A DNA stretch of 64,000 bases from Thermosediminibacter litoriperuensis (GCF_008124715.1 NZ_VNHO01000010.1:26578-90577); one strand, 5' to 3'; counted from the first letter of the stretch, positions 23,338 through 32,269 are shown. Notes: generated by a model from the sequence alone, not told the origin. Translations and numbers: made by a program.

Positions 23338-23823
23338 ATGAAAAGAGTGAGCAAAATTTTCAATAACATAGAAGAGTATCTGGTGGTTATCCTGCTCTTT
23401 GTAATGACCGTTGTGGTCTTCTGGCAGGTAATATGCAGGTTTGTGTTGAAGGCTTCCCTTCCATGGTCGGAAGAGATCTCCCGGTATATCCTGGTTTGGG
23501 CATCCTTTCTGGGGGCCAGCATAGGAGTGAAAAGAGGAGCGCATATAGGAGTCGAAGCGTTCACCATGATTTTGCCGGCAAAATTGAAAAAGTTTGTTCA
23601 GCATTTTGCAATCATCTTAAGTGTACTTTTCTGCCTCATAGTTTTTAAGGAAAGTTTAAGTATTATACAAAAACAGATAATCAACAACCAGGTCTCGCCG
23701 GCCATGCGGATACCTATGTGGTGGGCCTATGCGGCGATCCCGACCGGGATGATATTAATGGCTATTAGATTTCTACAGACAATGGTAAAAATTTCGAGAC
23801 ATTCGACAAAGGAGGCAAACTAG
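23338..23823 (+). CDS. TRAP transporter small membrane subunit (DctQ family)
   Basis: The 161-residue protein has four hydrophobic spans and the DctQ motifs FWQVICRFVLKASLPWSEEI and RGAHIGVEAF. It links the binding protein to the large permease. The start follows a GGAGG site, and the next gene begins 3 nt after its stop. Confidence 0.92.
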   Translation: MKRVSKIFNNIEEYLVVILLFVMTVVVFWQVICRFVLKASLPWSEEISRYILVWASFLGASIGVKRGAHIGVEAFTMILPAKLKKFVQHFAIILSVLFCLIVFKESLSIIQKQIINNQVSPAMRIPMWWAYAAIPTGMILMAIRFLQTMVKISRHSTKEAN

Positions 23824-23826
23824 GAG

Positions 23827-25113
23827 ATGACGGGGATACTTTTTGGGAGTTTTGCGGTTCTTGCTATTTTAGGACTCCCTATAGCTGTGGTGCTGGGACT
23901 TTCTTCGATTGTGGCACTGGCGACATACACCGAGATCCCCCTGATGGTTGTTGCCCAGAGAATGTTTACTGCAACGGATTCATTTCCTCTGATGGCAATA
24001 CCGTTTTTTATGATGGCTGGCGCCCTTATGGAAACCGGGGGTATTTCTCGAAGGCTTATAAATCTCGCAAATAAAATCGTAGGGGGTTTACCTGGGGGGC
24101 TAGCACTCGTCGGTATAGTTACCTGCATGTTTTTTGCTGCAATTTCGGGTTCGGGTCCGGCCACCGTGGCGGCGATTGGTTCAATTCTAATTCCGGCAAT
24201 GGTAGATGCAGGATATGACCTCGGGTTTGCCGCTGCCGTAATGGCTGCTGCGGGTGCAATAGGCGTTATCATTCCTCCGAGCATCCCAATGGTAACATAC
24301 GGCGTCGTTGGAGGAGTTTCCATTGGTTCAATTTTTCTTGGCGGTTTCGGTTCCGGGATAGTAGTTGGTCTTTCACTCATAATTGTAGCGTACGTTATAT
24401 CTAAAAAAAGAGGATACCGGGGCAGTGAGAAACGTTCTTCATTTATTGATTTACTTAAAGCCATAAAGGATGCCTTTTGGGCGCTTCTGATGCCGGTCAT
24501 CATTCTAGGCGGTATATACGGCGGCATATTTACCCCGACCGAGGCGGCTGCGGTAGCAGTGGTGTACGGATTTATAGTGGGCTTTTTTATATACAGGGAG
24601 CTTAAAATAAAAGACCTGCCGAGAATCTTTATAAACACGGCCGTAAGCACATCGGTAGTAATGTTCATAATAGCGACCGCCCAGGTGTTCGGCTGGATAA
24701 TGACAAGCCAGCGCATTCCGGAAGCAATAGCTCAAGGCTTTATCAATTTTTCCAGCAATCCGTATGTGATACTTTTGCTTGTAAATATTCTGCTCCTGAT
24801 CGTGGGATGTTTTATGGAAACGAATGCCGCTATTATAATCCTTGCGCCGATATTTATTCCTCTAATGATCAAAATCGGAGTGGACCCCATATTATTCGGC
24901 ATAATAATGGTGGTAAACCTCGCAATCGGTATGGTTACTCCCCCTTTGGGCGTAAATTTATTCGTGGCGTGCGGAATCGGCAAATTGACCCTAGAGCGCA
25001 TATCAAAAGCAGTAGTGCCATTTATTCTGGCTATGGTTGTGGCGCTGGTGCTGATAACGTATATTCCTGACATATCAATGTTTCTGCCCCGAATGTTGAT
25101 GGGCAATAAATAG
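23827..25113 (+). CDS. TRAP transporter large permease (DctM family)
   Basis: The 428-residue, roughly 12-span protein has typical DctM loops: AISGSGPATVAAIGSI, GVIIPPSIPMVTYG and TPTEAAAVAVVYG. It is the sodium-coupled channel subunit. With DctP and DctQ it forms a complete transporter feeding the linked enzymes. Confidence 0.93.
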   Translation: MTGILFGSFAVLAILGLPIAVVLGLSSIVALATYTEIPLMVVAQRMFTATDSFPLMAIPFFMMAGALMETGGISRRLINLANKIVGGLPGGLALVGIVTCMFFAAISGSGPATVAAIGSILIPAMVDAGYDLGFAAAVMAAAGAIGVIIPPSIPMVTYGVVGGVSIGSIFLGGFGSGIVVGLSLIIVAYVISKKRGYRGSEKRSSFIDLLKAIKDAFWALLMPVIILGGIYGGIFTPTEAAAVAVVYGFIVGFFIYRELKIKDLPRIFINTAVSTSVVMFIIATAQVFGWIMTSQRIPEAIAQGFINFSSNPYVILLLVNILLLIVGCFMETNAAIIILAPIFIPLMIKIGVDPILFGIIMVVNLAIGMVTPPLGVNLFVACGIGKLTLERISKAVVPFILAMVVALVLITYIPDISMFLPRMLMGNK

Positions 25114-25127
25114 AGAAGGTGATATTC

Positions 25128-26375
25128 TTGAACTTTCCTAAAGTATGTAAAATAAGGCAGAAGTTCAATACCGATAAAATAGAAAACATTGAGGAAGAAA
25201 TACACAGGCAGTTTACGGAAATTCGGGCACAGGACATGGTAAAACCCGGCATGAGAATAGCGGTGACGGCAGGCAGCAGAGGGATTGCCAATATACAGAA
25301 AATACTCCGGACTGTCTGCGAATATCTCAGATCATTGGGTGCTCACCCATTTATAGTGCCTTCCATGGGAAGCCATGGGGGTGCGACGGCAGTGGGCCAG
25401 GTGAAGGTCCTCGAAAAACTTGGGATTACGGAAGAGTTCATAGGTGTACCCATTCTCTCCAGCATGGATGTGGTGGAGCTCGGCGAAACATCAAAGGGCG
25501 TTAAGGTTTATATGGATAAAATAGCGTACAACTCCGATGGAATAGTTGTCGTGAACAGGGTAAAGCCGCATACGGACTTCAGCGGTGAAATAGAAAGCGG
25601 CCTTTTAAAAATGATAGCTGTTGGCCTGGGCAAGGACAAGGGTTGCTCGGCAATGCATGCCGGCGGCCTTGCGGATACCATACCCGAGGCGGCGAACTTG
25701 GCTTTGAAAAAAGCTCCGATTCTCTTCGGGCTCGCCATTTTGGAAAACTCTAAAGACGAGACTTATAAGTTAAAAGCCCTGCTTCCCGTGGATTTTGAGA
25801 GAGAAGAAAAACTGCTTTTAAAGGAAGCAAAAAGCCTCGTACCGAAACTTCCGGTCGACGGGTTGGACGTTCTCATAGTTCAAAATATGGGCAAAATTTA
25901 CAGCGGCACGGGGATGGATACAAAAGTGATCGGGCGAATAAGGGTTTTTGGAGAAAGGGAACCGGAGGTTCCGAAGATTAATAAAATTGTCGTGCTTGAC
26001 CTGGATGAAAAATCGTACGGAAACGCCCTGGGCATAGGTTTGGCTGATATAACTACCCGCCGGCTCTATGAAAAGATAGATTTTAATGTGACTTATGCAA
26101 ATACGATTCCTACAACCTATTTGGAGAGGGGCAAAATTCCGGTTGTTATTTCGGATGATCGGGAAGCAATTTTGACGGCGTTGAAGACTATTGGGAATGT
26201 TTCTGTGGAAGAAGTTAAACTTGCTATAGTTAAAAATACGTTACATCTCGATGAGCTTTACATGACAAAACCGGCTGTTAATGCAATACGAGACAAATCT
26301 GCTGTTGAAATACTGGAAGAGGATGTAGAGCTTACTTTTGATGAAGAAAACTGCTTAAAATTATCTTGGGCATAA
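25128..26375 (+). CDS. LarA-like protein (DUF2088, lactate-racemase superfamily)
   Basis: The 415-residue protein contains NRVKPHTDFSGEIESGLLKM, then GLGKDKGCSAMHAGG, characteristic of LarA superfamily proteins. LarA itself is a nickel-pincer enzyme that epimerises 2-hydroxy acids. Histidines in KPHTDF and MHAGG and a Lys in GLLKM could serve as metal or cofactor residues, but exact correspondence is uncertain. TTG 25128 is favoured by GAGAAGGTG upstream. Following a TRAP transporter, it is the best candidate for the first enzyme acting on the imported acid. No LarB, LarC or LarE cofactor genes are in the window. Confidence 0.75.
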   Translation: MNFPKVCKIRQKFNTDKIENIEEEIHRQFTEIRAQDMVKPGMRIAVTAGSRGIANIQKILRTVCEYLRSLGAHPFIVPSMGSHGGATAVGQVKVLEKLGITEEFIGVPILSSMDVVELGETSKGVKVYMDKIAYNSDGIVVVNRVKPHTDFSGEIESGLLKMIAVGLGKDKGCSAMHAGGLADTIPEAANLALKKAPILFGLAILENSKDETYKLKALLPVDFEREEKLLLKEAKSLVPKLPVDGLDVLIVQNMGKIYSGTGMDTKVIGRIRVFGEREPEVPKINKIVVLDLDEKSYGNALGIGLADITTRRLYEKIDFNVTYANTIPTTYLERGKIPVVISDDREAILTALKTIGNVSVEEVKLAIVKNTLHLDELYMTKPAVNAIRDKSAVEILEEDVELTFDEENCLKLSWA

Positions 26376-26390
26376 TGGGAGGCGATAATC

Positions 26391-26771
26391 TTGAGGTTGA
26401 TGCATACCAGTTTACCCGAGTTCAAACTCAAAATGCAGTCGGCGGTTGTGAGACAATCGCCCAGTAAGGGATTGGAGATAAAAGGTATCGAAAACTTAAA
26501 ATCGGCGAAAATGCAATCTTTGAGAACCGGCAGGATTGAATTGGCTGTGCAGGAAGTCGCCCGGGACAGGGATATAGACAAAGTTGAAGTAGTAATAATG
26601 CCAAGAGTTCCGGAAACCATGCATACGGTGATCATTAAGGGTATTGACAAAAATGGGAATGCCAAGAAGGCCATCCTGGAAGTTATAAATATCATTCATC
26701 CAACCGAGGAAGTAGAACTTGCCGGTATTAATGATATTGATGACAGAAGGCCGCCGATAGGTAAACATTAA
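26391..26771 (+). CDS. Unrecognised protein A of the TRAP/LarA-like operon
   Basis: The 126-residue soluble protein starts at TTG 26391 behind GGGAGG. It shows VEVVIMPRVPETMHTVIIKG followed by DKNGNAKKAILEVINIIHPTEE, a compact alpha/beta pattern, and has no membrane span, cysteine pair or obvious catalytic motif. I do not recognise the family. It sits 15 nt after the LarA-like gene and 16 nt before the next gene, so it is part of the same operon. Confidence 0.7.
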   Translation: MRLMHTSLPEFKLKMQSAVVRQSPSKGLEIKGIENLKSAKMQSLRTGRIELAVQEVARDRDIDKVEVVIMPRVPETMHTVIIKGIDKNGNAKKAILEVINIIHPTEEVELAGINDIDDRRPPIGKH

Positions 26772-26787
26772 TCCTGGAGGTGTTAAT

Positions 26788-27810
26788 ATGGGAGAGCTGT
26801 TAGTGAGATATATAGAGCAGGGGAAGGGGCCTAAATACGGTGTTCCTATAAACATAGCTTTTTTAGATAAAAAAGACATAGAAGCTGCCGGCAAAACTAT
26901 AGAAGAAGCTGTGATTGCCGTAGCAAAGGCGGTAGGGGGCCCTGTTGGGATAAACGTATTCGATATGGAAGCTGTAACCACTACCAGTGATGGTGTAATG
27001 GTTGAGGGAGCTATTGTAGCTATGGCCGCAGGGGATATAGGGACCGTTCATAAAGAGTTCGGCCTGCTTTATATGGAAGAAATGCCGGTTACTCCGGATT
27101 TAATAAAGGAAGAACCGCACCTTTTACAATGGGAAACATATTACAAAGGCAGGAAGTTCTTTCGAGGTCCGAACCCCGCTAAAAAGTTAATACCTGTACA
27201 CAATGTCGTGATGACGGGAAGGGCTGTAAACAATAATTCTGCTACCGAGATGATGAACGCGGTTACCATGGAGGAAATATTACTGCCTATACTAGGCCAG
27301 CTGCAGATTATGAGGGATGAGGCTGTAGTTTTTGGCCTGACCGGTGAAGTCATATCTGTAGGCATAGGAATGACTGTGGCGGAAAAGTTTGGTAGGGTTT
27401 TCCCGAGCCGGCAGTTTAAAGCAGGAGATACCGCTCATGGTTCGGGAGAGTATGCGAAAACACTAAAAGCAAATATTCCGTGTATTGTCGCTCCGAAAAA
27501 GGTGCTTGCAAAGTATATCTTGCAGGCCCTGAAAGCGGGGATGATACCTGGATTGCATCTGGGATGTTCCCCCGCGGTCCTGGCTGTGGCAAAAGCTTAC
27601 GGTTCTCCCGTTGCGGTTGATAATATTACCGAAAAGGCCAGAGTGGAGCTGAAAAGCGTCGGAATTGATATTGGGCGATTTAAGGTCGCTGATGAGCCGA
27701 TGAGTGAAGAAGAAATTATGGAGAGAGCAGACGATATAATTCCCGGGGTAGAAGATCCGGTTTTGGTTGATTCTGAAGAGATAGTGACCAAGTTAAAATT
27801 ATATGTTTAG
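26788..27810 (+). CDS. Unrecognised 340-residue protein B of the TRAP/LarA-like operon
   Basis: The soluble protein has an N-terminal segment VRYIEQGKGPKYGVPINIAF, a Gly-rich stretch KAVGGPVGINVFDMEAVTTT, KAGDTAHGSGEYAKTL and LHLGCSPAVLAVAKAYGSPV. The repeated Gly/Ser-rich turns suggest an enzyme with a nucleotide- or phosphate-binding fold, but I cannot name a family. ATG 26788 follows GGAGGTG. Tight spacing on both sides places it in the operon. It is probably the second catalytic component. Confidence 0.7.
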   Translation: MGELLVRYIEQGKGPKYGVPINIAFLDKKDIEAAGKTIEEAVIAVAKAVGGPVGINVFDMEAVTTTSDGVMVEGAIVAMAAGDIGTVHKEFGLLYMEEMPVTPDLIKEEPHLLQWETYYKGRKFFRGPNPAKKLIPVHNVVMTGRAVNNNSATEMMNAVTMEEILLPILGQLQIMRDEAVVFGLTGEVISVGIGMTVAEKFGRVFPSRQFKAGDTAHGSGEYAKTLKANIPCIVAPKKVLAKYILQALKAGMIPGLHLGCSPAVLAVAKAYGSPVAVDNITEKARVELKSVGIDIGRFKVADEPMSEEEIMERADDIIPGVEDPVLVDSEEIVTKLKLYV

Positions 27811-27832
27811 ATCAAACAGAGGTGAAAGGTTT

Positions 27833-28225
27833 TTGGGAAACAGTCACGTGATCGTCTACGTAGATAAAACGATGGTAAAAATAACCGGGGTTAAGGTGAA
27901 AGGTTTGAAGCCCTTCGAGCTTGAACTAACCCTGAAGAATTTGATCGGTAGGCCGGTTAGGGTGATAGGTGTTACCGCGGATTCCGTCGAAATGGATGTA
28001 TATGGTCTAGCTCCAGAAGCAATATACAAAAATGAAGAGGGAATTGTCAAAGCTGTTTCAACGGTATCCGGCATAACGGCAAGCGATGTCATGAGAATTG
28101 CTTCGGCGGAAAAAGCTGTTGAGGTCTCCATAGAGGAAATTCCCAGAGGCGAGTATAACGGCTGCGCAAGAGAGAGGTGGCTGAAGCTTGATAAACAAAG
28201 CCATAATAATCCCGACGGGGGATGA
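27833..28225 (+). CDS. Unrecognised small protein C of the TRAP/LarA-like operon
   Basis: From TTG 27833 (supported by AGAGGTGAAAGG) the protein is 130 residues; an ATG at 27803 lacks a ribosome site. It has alternating beta-like stretches (MVKITGVKVKGLKPFELEL, RPVRVIGVTADSVEMDVYG) and ends CARERWLKLDKQSHN. There is no membrane span and no known motif. It overlaps the next gene by 38 nt. Confidence 0.65.
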   Translation: MGNSHVIVYVDKTMVKITGVKVKGLKPFELELTLKNLIGRPVRVIGVTADSVEMDVYGLAPEAIYKNEEGIVKAVSTVSGITASDVMRIASAEKAVEVSIEEIPRGEYNGCARERWLKLDKQSHNNPDGG

Positions 28226-28715
28226 GATATTAAACGGCACGGTTGTTGATACTAACAGTCCCGCAATAATGAGCATCATAATTGAGAAATTCCCGGGCTG
28301 TGAAGTGAAGCGTGAAAAGCCTGTAATAGATGCTGAAGAATATATTATCAAAAGTGTAGAAAGAGCGTTGCTGGAAAAGCCTGATTTAATTATTTTAATT
28401 GGCGGCACCGGCGGAGGTCACAGATATGTCTCCACTTTAGCGAGGGATTTTACCCACAGTGCCCTAATGAGGACATTGCCAAAAGTTGTGTACAGAGAAT
28501 TGATCGGTTCCAACGGACATTTATGGTCCAAATTGGTATGCGGAGAAAAAGGTGGATGCATTATAGCTAATGTTCCGGGCCCTTACGAGGAAGCGATCGA
28601 AACGGCTAGAGCTTTGATTGAATGTATTAATGATGGGGTTGAGGATCCGGAAATTCTTGTAAATGAGGCCGCCAGGGCGTTAAAAAAAATATATTTAGCG
28701 GGAGGAGGAAGTTGA
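28188..28715 (+). CDS. MoaB/CinA-like molybdopterin-binding-fold protein
   Basis: The 175-residue protein begins with IIPTGDEILNGTVVDTNSP and has LIILIGGTGGG further on. These are the two diagnostic loops of the MPT-binding fold shared by MogA, MoaB, MoeA and CinA. It lacks other MoeA or CinA domains, so it is a free-standing domain. A third segment KGGCIIANVPGPYEEAIETA is also visible. TTG 28188 follows AGAGAGGTGG. Its role in this operon is unknown; binding a phosphorylated or nucleotide-like cofactor is possible. Confidence 0.7.
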   Translation: MINKAIIIPTGDEILNGTVVDTNSPAIMSIIIEKFPGCEVKREKPVIDAEEYIIKSVERALLEKPDLIILIGGTGGGHRYVSTLARDFTHSALMRTLPKVVYRELIGSNGHLWSKLVCGEKGGCIIANVPGPYEEAIETARALIECINDGVEDPEILVNEAARALKKIYLAGGGS

Positions 28716-29293
28716 AACTTTCAAGTTTTATATTCAAATCCAGGACTTTGGAAGGATTCCCTGTCATAGTTGCGGGTATCTGCCCGCAAAGCTTTGAGCC
28801 GATGGCTAAGAAAACGATGAATGATATAATTAAAGGGTTTCAAGCAGAAGGCGTAAAGGATGGGTTTGAACTCGACTATAAACTGGCGCAATATGTGTGT
28901 TCTAAAACCCCCGAATATATTTTGGCTTTGGGGGTGTCTATTTTTGTTCCGGGTGTAAAGGAGCCTGCGGGGGGAATAATAGGAAATCCAAGAAAAAGCA
29001 TTTCTTCGGCATGTGGTTTAATCGAGAGTATCGGAAACAACCTGAGCCTTGTGGCATATCCCGGAGGTCCTGGTGTTGTAATTGAAAGTCCTCCTGGAAA
29101 AGCTGCAAATATCTTAAATATTGCTAAAGCTAAAGGGAGAAATGATATAGAAACGGTAATTCAAATAGCGATAAAAATACTGACGCATTCTATAGCCAAT
29201 GCTATAATTATTTCAGATGGCAGCGGTGTGCAGGGGGTAGGATGTGGTGCCGCCATTAGAGGCAATAGGGTAGAATTATGTATCTTAAATTAG
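28712..29293 (+). CDS. Unrecognised protein D of the TRAP/LarA-like operon
   Basis: The 193-residue protein shows AGICPQSFEPMAKKTMNDII, YLAQYVCSKTP-like and GVKEPAGGIIGNPR segments, and a Gly-rich C terminus (SDGSGVQGVGCGAAIRGN). It is soluble and has no motif I can assign. It starts at TTG 28712, overlapping the previous stop. Its own end overlaps the raw frame of the activator, so it is the last structural gene. Confidence 0.65.
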   Translation: MKLSSFIFKSRTLEGFPVIVAGICPQSFEPMAKKTMNDIIKGFQAEGVKDGFELDYKLAQYVCSKTPEYILALGVSIFVPGVKEPAGGIIGNPRKSISSACGLIESIGNNLSLVAYPGGPGVVIESPPGKAANILNIAKAKGRNDIETVIQIAIKILTHSIANAIIISDGSGVQGVGCGAAIRGNRVELCILN

Positions 29294-29307
29294 GGAGGTT
29301 AAGAGGG

Positions 29308-30747
29308 GTGATAAGAACCAAGTTCAGCAAAGAGGAAGAGCTAATTATGCTTTATACAATACTTGAAAATTTGCGCGAAGGTGTTAATGTCGTTGATGAA
29401 AAAGGAATATTGCTTTTTGTTAATAAGGCTTCTGCCTACTATGCACGTTCTACCGTGGAACGTATGTTAGGGGAGCACATAAGTAAATTTTACCCGAGAG
29501 CTGCTCTATTTGAAGTGCTAAAAACTAAACAGCCTCTTTTAGATATAAGAATAGAACATGATGATGGTAGGAAATATATTGTCAATGCTGTGCCGTTGAT
29601 AATTAATGATAAATTTAGAGGCGGTGTGGCTACCTTTCGAGATGTCACCGAAATAGAAGAGTTAAGCCAAAAACTTGAATCGCTGGAAATGGAGCTCTGT
29701 TTGAGTAAAGTGGACGACGCATTTGATGCAATTATAGGTAAAGAAGGGAGTTTGAAGGAGGCCGTTTTGAAAGCCCAGCGGGCTATAGGGTCACCGGGAG
29801 GGCCGAGGCATTCCATAATAGTAGGTGAATCGGGCACAGGTAAAACAATGTTTGCGAAAGCCATGTATTATTTTGCAAAAAAGATAGGAGTTTTAAGCCA
29901 GGAGGCGCCTTTCATAGAGGTCAATTGCGCCCAGTTTACAAATCCCGATATTGCTGCAATAGAAATTTTCGGTTCAGAAAAAGGAGCTTTTACAGGAGCT
30001 GTAGAGAAGAAAGGATTGCTTGAGTTAGCAAATGGCGGAATGTTCTTCTTGGATGAAGCACACGCGCTGGAACATTACCAGACAATGTTGCTGAAAGTAT
30101 TGGAAACCGGAAAGGTCAGGAGAATAGGCGGGCGGAAAGAGATAGATATAGATGTAATTATCGTAGCCGCTTCGACAAAGAATTTAAAAAATGTATTGTT
30201 ACCTGAGCTTTATCAGAGATTAGCACAGTATGAAATTAAATTGTCCCCATTGAGGGAAAGGCCATTATTAGAAAAAGAACAGTTATTAAAATATTTTAAG
30301 GAAAATTACGAAAAGAAAGCCCAGGATAGGTATAAGATAAAACTGAAGGTTAATTTTTCGAACGCGGCAAAAGATGTTTTGTTGAACGCTTATTACCCGA
30401 GAAACATAAGGCAATTTAGAGATATAGTAAACGCCAGTATTGATGCCGCTTTGCCTATTATAAGTGAAATAGAAAAAAATTCGGAAATACATTCATTGAT
30501 TGATATAGACAATATACCGTTTGATTTCTTGGAATCTGAAGACACGTGTAAATGCGAGGAAAAGGGACTGGCTGATATAATTTCGGACAATGTCGAAAAC
30601 CAAGAAGAACTGATTAATAAAATAATCTTGCGCTTAAGGGAAAAAGGATTAGGACCAAGAAAAATTTCTAATATTTTAAAAGGAAAAGGCTTTTGTATTG
30701 AATACTATCAAGTCGCTTATATTTTGAAAAAATTACTTTCTCAATAG
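29308..30747 (+). CDS. PAS-AAA+ sigma-54-dependent activator with a non-Fis C terminus
   Basis: The protein has a PAS domain (about 10-125) and a sigma-54 AAA+ domain with Walker A GESGTGKT, an intact GAFTGA loop and Walker B FFLDEA. The C-terminal part does not look like the usual Fis helix-turn-helix. It ends with INKIILRLREKGLGPRKISN and a further helix pair that may form a different DNA-binding fold. GTG 29308 with AGGGAGG is the better start than 29278. As last gene of the TRAP/LarA-like operon it probably activates the -24/-12 promoter at 22177. Confidence 0.88.
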   Translation: MIRTKFSKEEELIMLYTILENLREGVNVVDEKGILLFVNKASAYYARSTVERMLGEHISKFYPRAALFEVLKTKQPLLDIRIEHDDGRKYIVNAVPLIINDKFRGGVATFRDVTEIEELSQKLESLEMELCLSKVDDAFDAIIGKEGSLKEAVLKAQRAIGSPGGPRHSIIVGESGTGKTMFAKAMYYFAKKIGVLSQEAPFIEVNCAQFTNPDIAAIEIFGSEKGAFTGAVEKKGLLELANGGMFFLDEAHALEHYQTMLLKVLETGKVRRIGGRKEIDIDVIIVAASTKNLKNVLLPELYQRLAQYEIKLSPLRERPLLEKEQLLKYFKENYEKKAQDRYKIKLKVNFSNAAKDVLLNAYYPRNIRQFRDIVNASIDAALPIISEIEKNSEIHSLIDIDNIPFDFLESEDTCKCEEKGLADIISDNVENQEELINKIILRLREKGLGPRKISNILKGKGFCIEYYQVAYILKKLLSQ

Positions 30748-30825
30748 GTCCGTGCTTTCTATGCTGACGAAAAGAAGAACTGCGCCTCCTAAACTGCGTC
30801 TCCTATGTGTCGAATATTTAGCATT

Positions 30826-30868
30826 AGACCTCACACTTCTTTGTTTTTTGGTGGTGAGGTCTTTTTTT
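30826..30868 (+). terminator. Terminator of the TRAP/LarA-like operon
   Basis: AGACCTCAC (30826-30834) pairs with GTGAGGTCT (30854-30862) across a T-rich 19-nt loop and is followed by seven T. It lies 79 nt after the activator stop. The AT-rich gap to 31039 shows no further gene. Confidence 0.8.
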
Positions 30869-31039
30869 GTGTTTGAATGTCTTTTTGTTTCTATACTGTC
30901 ATTTTCAGCCTCATTAGTGGGCCGTAGAAAAGCCGATGTTGCTCTCATAAAAAAGTCAAGCAGGAATTTTAAAAAAATTATAGAATAAGTACCTAAATTT
31001 AAAATTTATAATATATACCAAGTAAAAGAGGTGTACACC

Positions 31040-32269
31040 TTGACCAGATACAGGCTCAAGGACGTTATCGATAAGGCAAAACTCGAGGAAATATTAAAAA
31101 AATTTTCGGAAGCTACTGGTCTTGCTGCAATTATTGCAGACAAAAGTGGTGTAAATATCACAGAACCGAGTAAATTTACAAACCACTGCAATCTGGTAAG
31201 AAGCACCGAAAAAGGAAGAAAATACTGTTACAACTCCGATGCGAAACTCGGCAGGTTGTCTTTAAAAAAAGGGGGCCCGGCCACATCCCTGTGTCATTGT
31301 GAAATTGTAGACCTGGCAGCGCCTCTGGTCGTAGAAGGCCATTGCCTCGGCTATATACTGTGCGGCCAGGTGTTTTTAAAGCCGCCCGACGAAGAAAAAA
31401 TAGAAAGGGCAAAGAAGAGAGCTATAGACTTCGGCCTAGACCCGAACCTTTATGTGAAGACCTTTCTCGAAATAGAGACGGTTCCTAAAAAACATATTTA
31501 TACCACCGGAGAGATGCTCCACATAATTTCAAACTATATCATCGAGCTTGGGGTAAATTCACTTTATCAAAAGCGACTTCTGGAAGAAACAAAGAGGCGT
31601 TCGGAATACGAAAATGCCATTAAAACGTTGGAATTAAAGGCCCTTCAGTCCCAGGTAAATCCTCATTTTCTTTTTAACACTTTAAATACAGCGGCAAGGC
31701 TTGCCTATTTTGAAAACGCCGAAAAGACCGCAGAGATAATTTATTCTCTGGCTAATCTTTTACGGTATTCACTTAAAAATTTAGACCAATTGGTACCTTT
31801 AAAAGAAGAAATCTCGTGTATAGGATATTACCTTTATATTCAGCAGTTCAGATATAAGGACCATATCAGGGCTGAAATTGAATTTCCGAAAAAGTTGGAA
31901 AAATATCTTATTCCGGTGTTAAGCCTGCAACCCCTCGTAGAAAACGCAATTGTACACGGATTGGAAAAAAAGAAAGAAGGGGGGCAGGTAAAGGTGGTTG
32001 GATATGAAAAGGATTCATGCGTTTTTATCGATATCATAGATGATGGTGTAGGTATTCAAGAGGAAGTTTTAAATAATATTAATAACATTAATAAGCAGAA
32101 GATCGCGCTGGAAGGCCACACTACGGGACTGGGGATTCATAATGTGGATTTGAGGATAAAAAAATATTTTGGGGAGAATTACGGCTTAAAAATAGAAAGC
32201 AAAGTTGGAATCGGGACGAAGGTAACGTTAAAAATCCCGAGAATGGTCAACAGGGGGATCCAGTTATGA
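31040..32269 (+). CDS. PocR-domain LytS-type sensor histidine kinase
   Basis: The N-terminal half (about 1-170) matches the PocR ligand-binding domain: CNLVRSTEKGRKYCYNSD, CHCEIVDLAAPLVVEGHCLG and GYILCGQVFL. The C-terminal half is a LytS/His_kinase domain with QVNPHFLFNTLN (phospho-His), followed by an ATPase region with GVGIQEE and TGLGIHNV. PocR domains sense propanediol-type compounds in pdu regulation, and a pdu operon lies downstream. TTG 31040 is preferred to GTG 31031 for ribosome-site spacing. It is coupled by a 4-nt overlap to the response regulator. Confidence 0.88.
   Translation: MTRYRLKDVIDKAKLEEILKKFSEATGLAAIIADKSGVNITEPSKFTNHCNLVRSTEKGRKYCYNSDAKLGRLSLKKGGPATSLCHCEIVDLAAPLVVEGHCLGYILCGQVFLKPPDEEKIERAKKRAIDFGLDPNLYVKTFLEIETVPKKHIYTTGEMLHIISNYIIELGVNSLYQKRLLEETKRRSEYENAIKTLELKALQSQVNPHFLFNTLNTAARLAYFENAEKTAEIIYSLANLLRYSLKNLDQLVPLKEEISCIGYYLYIQQFRYKDHIRAEIEFPKKLEKYLIPVLSLQPLVENAIVHGLEKKKEGGQVKVVGYEKDSCVFIDIIDDGVGIQEEVLNNINNINKQKIALEGHTTGLGIHNVDLRIKKYFGENYGLKIESKVGIGTKVTLKIPRMVNRGIQL

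Noticed and set aside
23820-24716. 298-codon open frame on the minus strand
   Set aside because: Antisense to DctM with a Pro/Ala/Thr-rich product typical of a shadow frame.
26391-29293. Glycine/proline reductase (grd/prd) cluster
   Set aside because: Linkage to a sigma-54 activator suggested it, but there is no selenocysteine-type in-frame TGA, no PrdB/GrdB signature and no thioredoxin-like partner.
30752-30988. 78-codon plus-strand frame after the TRAP/LarA-like operon
   Set aside because: It runs through the operon's terminator hairpin and T-run and has no ribosome site.
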